Source: Betaproteobacteria bacterium
GTDB lineage: Bacteria; Pseudomonadota; Gammaproteobacteria; Burkholderiales; Casimicrobiaceae
Direction: 5' to 3'
Length of the DNA stretch: 64,000 bases
NCBI GenBank assembly: GCA_013298145.1
Contig: JAAFJO010000007.1
Location: 62,001-126,000, forward strand
In this document: positions 57,406-64,000 of the stretch, piece by piece
Layout of the letters: every line of letters begins with the position of its first letter
How positions within the stretch are numbered: position 1 is the stretch's first letter
The notes under the pieces: generated by a model
Told to the model about the DNA's origin: nothing
Seen by the model: only the letters and a program-made list of their open reading frames with translations
The model's database searches: none
Position numbers and translations under genes: made by a program

Positions 57406-57461
57406 ACCCGAATTGTTGCACGTGGCCATCGCGCTCGTGCGCGACGGTTCACAACGGCGCT

Positions 57462-58094
57462 TCAGACCTTCAGGTCAAGCTCGGTAGGCGAGATCCACTT
57501 GCGCGCAAACGGAAACGGTTTGTTACGCAAATCTTCAATCATGAGGTCCACGCTTGTGCCGTGCACCAATAGTTCGAGATTGACATCGCGCACGAGGCCT
57601 GAGGCGACCGAGTGCTCAAGCCACCGAATTAAATGATCGTAGTAACCGTTTACATTCAAAAGCCCGCAAAGCTTACGGTGATAGCCAATCTGGCTCCAAG
57701 TAAGCGCTTCGAACAGCTCGTCCATCGTCCCGAACCCACCCGGCAGAGCGATGACGGCATCGGCAAGCCCAAGCATCATTGCCTTGCGCGAATGCATGTC
57801 GGGAACGATATGCATATCGGTGAGGCTGCGATGCTCGACTTCAAGCGCTTTGAGCGCTTCAGGAATGACGCCGATCACCTCGCCGCCCGCGTCAAGTGCG
57901 GCGTTTGCCACGACGCCCATCAGACCAACACCACCACCGCCGTACACCAAACCGATCCCTTGCTTAGCAAGCGCGCTTCCAACCTCAATCGCCGCCGCTT
58001 TGAACGCGGGATCACTTCCAAGATTCGCTCCGCAATAGACGAGGACTCGTTTCAATGCACGAGGCGTATCTGTTTTATCGACAGGTGTGTTCAT
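57462..58094 (-). CDS. LOG family nucleotide phosphoribohydrolase
   Basis: 210-aa Rossmann-like protein. The family signature LPGGFGTMDELFEAL and the nearby SRKAMM block form the active site. LOG proteins hydrolyse nucleoside 5'-monophosphates (cytokinin ribotides in plant-associated species). LVYGGGGVGLMGVVANAAL is the N-terminal phosphate loop. It is one of the 'TIGR00730'-type proteins; the bacterial substrate may simply be AMP-like. The 32-nt gap between this gene's stop and the pgsA ORF opening at 57429 suggests co-transcription. Confidence 0.92.
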   Translation of the reverse strand: MNTPVDKTDTPRALKRVLVYCGANLGSDPAFKAAAIEVGSALAKQGIGLVYGGGGVGLMGVVANAALDAGGEVIGVIPEALKALEVEHRSLTDMHIVPDMHSRKAMMLGLADAVIALPGGFGTMDELFEALTWSQIGYHRKLCGLLNVNGYYDHLIRWLEHSVASGLVRDVNLELLVHGTSVDLMIEDLRNKPFPFARKWISPTELDLKV

Positions 58095-58151
58095 CGCTCA
58101 ATTTTAGAAAAACCGTTTCAGTGCGCGCCTCGCACAAGGACGGGCCCGTCT

Positions 58152-58850
58152 TCACGGATGAGTGGGCTCTAGCAGCTCGATACCGCCCGCATGTGTGACG
58201 CAGCCGCGCTCGATCACGATCGCACGATCAGCAACGGCGCGCGCGAAGTGTGTGTTTTGTTCAGACAACACAATACAGAGACCGTCGCGTTTGAGCCGTT
58301 GAATGCTTTCCGCGATCCGCTCGACCACGATTGGAGCGAGCCCTTCGCTCGGCTCGTCAAGAAGAATCGCGCGCGGATTGCCCATCAGCGTGCGTGCGAT
58401 GGTGAGCATTTGCTGCTCACCGCCTGACATTTGACCGCCTGGGCGATCAAGCATTTCCTTGAGTTTTGGAAAAAGCTCGCACACGCGATCCACCGACCAG
58501 CGCGGCGCATCCGCTGTATCGCTGCGTGAAGGGATACGACCGACTTCAAGGTTCTCGGCTACCGTGAGCCCAGTGAAAATTCGGCGCTCCTCCGGTACGT
58601 AGCCCAAGCCGAGGCGGGCGATCGTATGCGGCTCAAGTCCCGCAATAGACTGTCCGCTGAACATCACCGTCCCACTTACTTCGCTCGCGAGCCCCATGAT
58701 TGCTTTGAGCGTCGTACTTTTTCCAGCCCCGTTTCGCCCAACAAGAACCACCACTTCGCCCGCATGCGCCTCAAAGTCGATCCCGAACAAGAGCTGCGCA
58801 GCACCGAGGCGCGCGCTCAGATTCTTCACCTGGAGCAGCGCGCTAGACAT
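58152..58850 (-). CDS. livF: Branched-chain amino acid-type ABC transporter ATPase LivF
   Basis: 232-aa ABC ATPase: Walker A GRNGAGKSTTL, signature MSGGEQQMLTIARTL, Walker B AILLDEPSEGLAP. GYVPEERRIFTGLTVAENL is diagnostic of LivF. The start overlaps livG by 8 bp. It is the last gene of the operon livHM-livG-livF. Ligand class (branched-chain amino acid, amide, urea or other) is not decided by these subunits. Confidence 0.93.
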   Translation of the reverse strand: MSSALLQVKNLSARLGAAQLLFGIDFEAHAGEVVVLVGRNGAGKSTTLKAIMGLASEVSGTVMFSGQSIAGLEPHTIARLGLGYVPEERRIFTGLTVAENLEVGRIPSRSDTADAPRWSVDRVCELFPKLKEMLDRPGGQMSGGEQQMLTIARTLMGNPRAILLDEPSEGLAPIVVERIAESIQRLKRDGLCIVLSEQNTHFARAVADRAIVIERGCVTHAGGIELLEPTHP

Positions 58851-59592
58851 GCAAGCTCCCGAGATAGACCGCTCGGACTTCCTCGTTGGCTCTCACTTCG
58901 CTCGGACTGCCTTGCGCAATCAAGCGCCCTCGATTCATGACGATGATGCGATCTGCGTGGGTGAACACCACATCCATATCATGCTCAGTAAACAAAAGTG
59001 CGAGCTTGCGTTCACGACAGACGCGAAGCGCGAGCCGCATAAGCGCATTGCGCTCCTCAGGTGACATTCCTGCGGTCGGCTCATCCATCAGCAAGAGCCG
59101 CGGCTCGTTGGCTAGCGCCACAGCCAACTCCAAGCGTTTCAAATCTCCATAAGCGAGCGCCGCACAAGGGCGTGACGCTTGCTCTGAAAGCCCCACATCC
59201 GCAAGTAACTCGTTTGCTGCAACGGTGTGACGCGAGGTCGCCAACGAGAAGAATCCTGCAACCTCACGATGGCGGCTCATGAGCGCCATCTGCACGTTTT
59301 CGCGCACGCTCATGGAGGCAAACGTCGCAGTGATCTGGAAGGTTCGGGCAACACCGGATCGAAACAATAGCTCAGGCGAACGCCCGGTGATGTCTAGGCC
59401 AAAAAGCGAAACGCGACCGCCATCGGGGGTGAGCTGCCCGTTGATGAGGTTGAAGCACGTGGTTTTTCCTGCGCCATTGGACCCAATGAGGGCGACCGCT
59501 TCACCGGCGTCGGCGTGAAAGTCAATGCCGCGCACAGCAGCGACGCCACCGAAGGACTTTTTGAGCCCGCTCACTTCAAGCGCTTTACTCAT
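58843..59592 (-). CDS. livG: Branched-chain amino acid-type ABC transporter ATPase LivG
   Basis: 249-aa ABC ATPase: Walker A GSNGAGKTTCFN, the short signature LAYGDLKRLELAVAL, Walker B LLLMDEPTAGMSPEE and H-loop FTEHDMDVVF. GVARTFQITATFASMSVREN is typical of LivG. ATG overlaps the fused permease stop by 4 bp (ATGA). Confidence 0.93.
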   Translation of the reverse strand: MSKALEVSGLKKSFGGVAAVRGIDFHADAGEAVALIGSNGAGKTTCFNLINGQLTPDGGRVSLFGLDITGRSPELLFRSGVARTFQITATFASMSVRENVQMALMSRHREVAGFFSLATSRHTVAANELLADVGLSEQASRPCAALAYGDLKRLELAVALANEPRLLLMDEPTAGMSPEERNALMRLALRVCRERKLALLFTEHDMDVVFTHADRIIVMNRGRLIAQGSPSEVRANEEVRAVYLGSLHV

Positions 59593-61457
59593 GCTGCGCG
59601 CCTTCGTTGTGCGAATTGCTTGATCGACCCGACGATGCCCCGAGGAAACAGCATTACCAACAGCAGGATCACAGCGCCCAATACCGCACGCCAGTAGTCA
59701 GTCGACCGGGCGAGCGTGTCTTGTAGATAGGTGAATACTGCCGCGCCCACTACAGGGCCGAGCAAGGTGTTGATGCCGCCAAGGAGCACCATCACTAGCG
59801 CATCAACGGATCGAGGGATCGCCGAGACCTCCGGAGAAATGCTGCCTTTCGAAAAAACATAAACCGCACCGGCCACACCAGCAAGCCCACCCGCGAGTGC
59901 GAAGCCCGCCCACTGTAAGCGTTTTACAGATAGCCCGATGGCGAGCGCTTTTACGGTCGAATCCCGCGCAGCGCGCAGTGCATAGCCAAACGGCGTGTAA
60001 ACCACCCACCAACAAACGAGCACCCCGACACCGCACACAGTCAGCGTCGTCCAATAGAAATAGTCGCGATCACTGAGTGCTTCCGGCGGCCAGATGCCGA
60101 CGAGCCCATTGCTTCCGCCAGTCACCGCGTCCCATTGGAAAACAATCGACCACACAATCTGCGCGAATGCGAGCGTCAGCATCGCCATATAAGTGCCACT
60201 TAAGCGAACACAAAACCAACCAAATACCATGGCTGCGGCGAGGGCAAGCGCCGCTCCCAAGAAAAGTGAGCTCAAAAAGCCAAAGCCCGCTTGGGTGGCG
60301 AGTGCAGCGCCGTAGGCGCCCAGACCGAAATATGCCGCATGGCCAAACGAGCCGAGCCCCGCCGTGCCGATGATGAGCCCGAGGCTCGCAGCGAAGAGCG
60401 CGAAGATTAAAACGTCGGTGGCCAGTACGGAGGTGTATTCGTCGAATACTGCGGGCATCGCAGCAAGCAAAAGAATGCCAGCCAATAACGCTCCGAGTTG
60501 AATATTGGAAGGCTTGCCGAGCGGGAGCTCCACCGCTGCACTAGTTTGCGAATGGATGATGGGCTTTCCGAAGAGTCCGTTCGGTTTGAACACGAGCACC
60601 AACGCCATGACGATGAACTCTGCGACGAGCGTGAGCTTGCTGAATTCAAACTCGACGCCGAAGAGCGTCTGCGAGCCCAACCCAATGCAATACGCTTTCA
60701 CGAGCGAGATGATGATTGCCGCGACGAAAGCGCCGTGCAACGAGCCTAGCCCTCCGATTACCACGACCACAAATACGTCCGCGATGATGCCCAAGTCCAT
60801 CGCAAGCGTGGCAGGTTCGCGGGGCAGTTGAAGCGCGCCGCCGATGCCGGCAAGAAAGCTCCCAAGTGCGAACACAGCCGTGAAAAGGAGCTTTTGATTC
60901 ACGCCGAGCGCGTCGGTCATTTCCCGATCCTCGGTCGCGGCGCGGAGCAGTAATCCGAAACGGGTTTTTTTCATGAGCGCAGTGAGCACGAGAAGCATCG
61001 CAACGCCGAGCGCGATTAGAAGCAAGTCGTAAGTGGGAAACGCCCGTCCAAAAATTTCAACAGCGCCGGTGAATCCGGGCGCGCGCGGCCCCAACAAATC
61101 CTCCGGTCCCCAGATCGCGAGCGCGGCGTCTTTGATGATCAACACAAGCGCGAAGGTGGCGATCAATTGCAGCAATTCCGGCGACGAGTAGATTCGCCGA
61201 AGCACAAGCATTTCAACGAGAACGCCAATGACGGCGACTGCGAGACCCGCAGCGAGCACGCCGCCCCAAAATCCGAGCGCACCCGAGAGCGACGTTGCGC
61301 AGGTGTAGGCGATATAGACGCCCAGCATGTAGAACGAGCCGTGAGCGAAGTTCACGATTCTCGTGACGCCAAATATCAACGACAGCCCCACCGCTACGAG
61401 AAAAAGCGACGAGGCTGACGCAAGGCCGTTAAGTGTTTGAACGAAAAAAGCTGTCAT
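59589..61457 (-). CDS. livHM: Fused LivH-LivM permease
   Basis: 622-aa protein that carries both permease subunits in one chain. Residues 1-290 match LivH (LIFGVTRIVNFAHGSFYMLG; IGGLGSLHGAFVAAIIISLV), and residues about 330-610 match LivM (LIIGTAGLGSFGHAAYFGLG; ALRAARDSTVKALAIGLSV; LGGINTLLGPVVGAAVFTYL). They are joined by a short linker near SAAVELPLGKPSN. Most relatives have separate genes, though fused forms are known in proteobacteria. The receptor gene is 168 bp upstream. Confidence 0.92.
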   Translation of the reverse strand: MTAFFVQTLNGLASASSLFLVAVGLSLIFGVTRIVNFAHGSFYMLGVYIAYTCATSLSGALGFWGGVLAAGLAVAVIGVLVEMLVLRRIYSSPELLQLIATFALVLIIKDAALAIWGPEDLLGPRAPGFTGAVEIFGRAFPTYDLLLIALGVAMLLVLTALMKKTRFGLLLRAATEDREMTDALGVNQKLLFTAVFALGSFLAGIGGALQLPREPATLAMDLGIIADVFVVVVIGGLGSLHGAFVAAIIISLVKAYCIGLGSQTLFGVEFEFSKLTLVAEFIVMALVLVFKPNGLFGKPIIHSQTSAAVELPLGKPSNIQLGALLAGILLLAAMPAVFDEYTSVLATDVLIFALFAASLGLIIGTAGLGSFGHAAYFGLGAYGAALATQAGFGFLSSLFLGAALALAAAMVFGWFCVRLSGTYMAMLTLAFAQIVWSIVFQWDAVTGGSNGLVGIWPPEALSDRDYFYWTTLTVCGVGVLVCWWVVYTPFGYALRAARDSTVKALAIGLSVKRLQWAGFALAGGLAGVAGAVYVFSKGSISPEVSAIPRSVDALVMVLLGGINTLLGPVVGAAVFTYLQDTLARSTDYWRAVLGAVILLLVMLFPRGIVGSIKQFAQRRRAA

Positions 61458-61565
61458 CAGAAGCCAGCATAGCGGAGCCCTCTTCAGCTTCGCCCGAACC
61501 GCAAAAAATAGTCGCTTAGCCCTTACTTATACAGGGCCAGGTGCAATAAATGCAGTTTTTCAATA

Positions 61566-61579
61566 CCACTATAAAGTGG
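61566..61579. repeat. Small inverted repeat between livK and livHM
   Basis: CCACT-ATAA-AGTGG forms a 5-bp stem with a 4-nt loop. There is no U-run on the minus strand, so it is not a standard terminator. It might lower downstream expression or stabilise livK mRNA. Confidence 0.3.
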
Positions 61580-61625
61580 CCGTTTGCCCCAATATAAAAA
61601 GACTTTGGCCACCAATGCTGAATCG

Positions 61626-62837
61626 CTACTTTTTAGCTCCGACGCGAAGCCGCTTCACTTCGTCATCGGTCGGTTGCACACTCTTGCCATCAACGTAGCG
61701 CCAATCAACCATCACGCCTTTGCCGTCCTTCTTGGCGAGCTTGCCGACGTATGCACCCATCGTGGATTGATTGTCTTGAGCGCGCCACACAATCTTGCCG
61801 AATGGAGACATCACTTCCAGATTTTTCATTGCTGCTTGCATCTTCGCGACATCCGTGCTGCCAGATTTCTTGAGCATCGCAGCAATCGACTTCACCGTGG
61901 CGTATCCGACGACCGAGCCCAGCCGAGGATAGTCGTTGAATTTCTTCTGATACGCATCACGAAAGGCTTTGTGCTCCGGCGTGTTGATTTCGGTCCACGG
62001 GTAACCCGTCACGATCCAACCGTTCGGCGTTTCATCCTTCAAGGTGTCAAGGTACTCAGGTTCGCCCGAAAGCAAACTCACCACAGGGCGATTATTAAAG
62101 AGCCCACGCGTGTTGCCCTCGCGAACGAACTTCTGCAAATCAGCGCCGAAGGTGACGTTGAAAATTGCATCCACTTTGGCGTCCAGCATCGCTTGCACCA
62201 CTGATCCGGCATCAATCCGACCGAGCGGCGCGGCTTGCTCAACAAACTCAACGCCACCCGTGGCTTGCGATAACAGATACTTTTTGAACCAGTTCGCGGC
62301 CGATTGACCGTATTCGTAGTTCGGATAAACAATGCCCCAGCGCTTTTTGTTGAGCTTTGCGGCTTCCGGAACCAGCATCGCTGTTTGCATCGCTGTATTG
62401 GCGCGCAAGCGGAACGTGTAATCGTTGCCGTTAGCCCAAGTGAGCTTATCGGTCAAAGGCTCACTTGCGATGAAGAGCACTTTGCGTTGTTTTGCGAAAT
62501 CACCCACCGCGAGCCCTACGTTTGAAAGAAACGTACCTGAGAGCAACGCCACTTTTTCGCGCGACACCAACTCCTCAGCCACGCGCACTGCATCGCCCGG
62601 TGTCGCGTTATCGTCACGAAAAATAGTTTCTAACTTTCTGCCGTTCACTCCGCCCGCAGCGTTGATCTCGTCTTGCGCGAGTTCCCATCCTTTTTTGTAG
62701 GGCTCCAGAAAGGCGGGCTGCGCTTTGTAGCTGTTGATTTCGCCGATTTTGATCGTTGCTTGCGCTACCGCGCTTGCGCTGTGGATCGCGAAGAAAGCAG
62801 TCGCGGATGTGGCGAGGAGAAACAGTTTAGTTTTCAT
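61626..62837 (-). CDS. livK: LivK-type periplasmic receptor
   Basis: 403-aa type I solute-binding protein. A signal peptide (LFLLATSATAFFAIHSASA) precedes KIGEINSYKAQPAFLEPYK. The LEPYKKGWELAQDEINAAGG and GVNGRKLETIFRDDNATPGD text resembles receptors for amides or aromatic acids as much as branched-chain amino acids. It is upstream of livHM-livG-livF in the same orientation; a small inverted repeat (61566-61579) is in the gap. Ligand is unknown. Confidence 0.9.
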   Translation of the reverse strand: MKTKLFLLATSATAFFAIHSASAVAQATIKIGEINSYKAQPAFLEPYKKGWELAQDEINAAGGVNGRKLETIFRDDNATPGDAVRVAEELVSREKVALLSGTFLSNVGLAVGDFAKQRKVLFIASEPLTDKLTWANGNDYTFRLRANTAMQTAMLVPEAAKLNKKRWGIVYPNYEYGQSAANWFKKYLLSQATGGVEFVEQAAPLGRIDAGSVVQAMLDAKVDAIFNVTFGADLQKFVREGNTRGLFNNRPVVSLLSGEPEYLDTLKDETPNGWIVTGYPWTEINTPEHKAFRDAYQKKFNDYPRLGSVVGYATVKSIAAMLKKSGSTDVAKMQAAMKNLEVMSPFGKIVWRAQDNQSTMGAYVGKLAKKDGKGVMVDWRYVDGKSVQPTDDEVKRLRVGAKK

Positions 62838-63026
62838 AAAAGGGGGAAATCAAGTGGAGTCCCGACATCGGGCGCAACGTTAACGTGCCGCCTAGGCTGC
62901 GGTTGATGACACAGTCTCAGGACCGTGATTTGGGAGGCCGCAATGTAGCGCATTCCCGCAGATAGGAGCACAATTAGGTGTGCAGTCATTTAGATGACTC
63001 ACTCCAAGAACTTGCGGGAGGGCGAG

Positions 63027-63554
63027 ATGCGAATTGCACTGAAATTCATTACTTATTTAATCGGGCTTGTCTTAGTTGTGTTGCTCGCTGGTTTTCTTTT
63101 GCCAAGCACTTACTCCGCCCAGCGCAGCGTCACCATCAACGCACCGGCAGACAAGGTGTATCCGCTGGTGGCAAATGTGAAGGCGTGGAAGGGCTGGACG
63201 GTCTGGAACCAACGCGATCCCAATATGCAGCTCAGCTACGCTGGCCCTGAGTCGGGCGTGGGTGCGAAGTGGGCGTGGAAGAGTAAGACCGAAGGCAACG
63301 GCGCGATGGAATTCACCGCTGCCGAACCTAACAAGCGGATCGCTTACGCGCTGCAAATGGAGGGCATGACACCCGCACCCGGAGACATAAAATTTGAGCC
63401 TGCTGGCAACGCAACGAAAGTCACGTGGTCAATGTCGGGCGACGCAGGCATGAACCCGATGTTTCGGTGGTTCGGCTACTTTATGGATCGCCTCGTGGGG
63501 CCTGATTTCGAGGCAGGGCTTACGAATTTGAAAAAGCTCGCGGAGAGCATGTAG
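63027..63554 (+). CDS. SRPBCC (polyketide cyclase-like) family protein
   Basis: 175-aa protein: one N-terminal membrane segment ([19 protein letters not shown]) and a START/Bet v1-like domain beginning [22 protein letters not shown] at 63027 has GGGAGG about 7 nt upstream and gives a membrane-anchored N-terminus; a longer frame from 62994 is less likely. Such proteins bind hydrophobic ligands, but the function is unknown. It lies 80 nt before the inositol oxygenase gene. Confidence 0.87.
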   Translation: MRIALKFITYLIGLVLVVLLAGFLLPSTYSAQRSVTINAPADKVYPLVANVKAWKGWTVWNQRDPNMQLSYAGPESGVGAKWAWKSKTEGNGAMEFTAAEPNKRIAYALQMEGMTPAPGDIKFEPAGNATKVTWSMSGDAGMNPMFRWFGYFMDRLVGPDFEAGLTNLKKLAESM

Positions 63555-63634
63555 GCTCAAGTCTCATCGCGCCTGCGACGCGGCGACAACAAAATTCAGC
63601 GCGGCGAAGCGCGCAAGCAAATGGAATACGGACT

Positions 63635-64000
63635 ATGCAAGCCTTAGCCACCGACGAAAGCAAAACCGCGTATCGCGACTACGCAAAGCCGCAGCGCGCA
63701 GAGGCCGTTGACACCGTGCGCGAGTTCTATCGCGAAAATCACGCCAAGCAAACGCATGCGTTCGTCCTAGAAAAGAAAGCACAGTATCTGGGTTTCAATC
63801 GTCAAAAGATGACGCCGTGGGCCGCACTCGATTACCTCAACACGCTGGTGGACGATAGCGATCCTGACATCGCACTTCCGCAGATCGATCACCTTGTACA
63901 AACCGCCGAAGCAATGCGTGCGAACGGCGAGCCTGAGTGGATGGTGCTTACAGGCTTTATCCACGATCTCGGTAAAGTGCTCTGCCTATTTGGCGAGCCG
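63635..64000 (+). CDS. Inositol oxygenase (MIOX), 5' part
   Basis: The first 122 codons; the gene runs off the window. The text matches animal and plant myo-inositol oxygenase closely: YRDYAK near residue 13, [30 protein letters not shown] (metal His 85), and [16 protein letters not shown] (His 110 and Asp 111 of the di-iron HD motif). MIOX cleaves myo-inositol to D-glucuronate with O2. An ATG at 63621 is out of phase and hits a stop, so 63635 is the start. Glucuronate could feed the uronate dehydrogenase at 6.2-7.1 kb or the UxuB-like enzyme. Confidence 0.93.
   Translation, partial: MQALATDESKTAYRDYAKPQRAEAVDTVREFYRENHAKQTHAFVLEKKAQYLGFNRQKMTPWAALDYLNTLVDDSDPDIALPQIDHLVQTAEAMRANGEPEWMVLTGFIHDLGKVLCLFGEP

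Overview
The window reads as a chromosomal segment of a heterotrophic betaproteobacterium, most likely a member of the Burkholderiales. The pointers are two Bug-type (TctC) solute receptors, an ssuEADCBF-type sulfonate cluster, dense operons with ATGA/GTGA/TGATG junctions, and moderate-to-high GC judged by eye. The genus cannot be fixed from sequence alone. Almost everything is accessory catabolism: plant polysaccharide sugars, sugar acids and organosulfur.

Layout. (1) 1-2431: a truncated GH39-like secreted glycosidase facing away from galE. (2) 2535-8780: one minus-strand operon, GntR regulator - Bug receptor - uronate dehydrogenase - RraA-like - enolase-superfamily sugar-acid dehydratase - RraA-like - SMP-30 lactonase. 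It looks like an oxidative uronate/aldarate route. (3) 9335-16106: a XylR-like AraC regulator, a GH1 beta-glycosidase, galT-galK and galM, which complete the Leloir pathway with galE. (4) 16153-27958: a long minus-strand operon with a Gts-type hexose ABC transporter, a beta-helix lipoprotein, a KdgK-like kinase and a Weimberg-type xylXBCD set. The transporter ATPase gene carries an in-frame TGA. (5) 28729-41845: a sulfonate-sulfur operon ssuE-ssuA-ssuA-Bug-dszB-like-ssuD-VOC-ssuA-ssuC-haloperoxidase-like-ssuB-metY-ssuF, with a MITE-like inverted-repeat element between ssuB and metY. (6) 42657-53329: two divergent glycoside operons, GH3-GH36-aldo/keto reductase and PhyH-GH31-UxuB-like. (7) 53545-56677: an approximately 3.0 kb island at tRNA-Asn, bounded by a 93-bp direct repeat of the tRNA 3' end and its terminator and holding degenerate secreted-protein genes. 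(8) 56800-62837: pgsA, a LOG-family gene and a branched-chain amino-acid-type ABC transporter with a fused LivH-LivM permease. (9) 63027-64000: an SRPBCC protein and the start of a myo-inositol oxygenase gene.

How the parts fit. Extracellular and periplasmic glycosidases (GH39-like, GH1, GH3, GH31, GH36, beta-helix protein) would release galactose, xylose, glucose and uronic acids. Galactose can enter GalM/K/T/E. Aldoses can be oxidised by the SDR, lactonase, dehydratase and XylX series. Uronates, including glucuronate from inositol oxygenase, can go through uronate dehydrogenase or the fructuronate-reductase-like enzyme. The sulfur cluster would import sulfonates or sulfinates, release sulfite, and incorporate reduced sulfur by MetY.

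The most unusual items are a DszB-type sulfinate desulfinase homologue with its Cys/His/Arg residues kept, a vanadium-haloperoxidase-like protein with the catalytic His replaced by Ala, the nonsense-split transporter ATPase, the paired RraA-like proteins around a sugar-acid dehydratase, the tRNA-Asn island and the MITE-like element.
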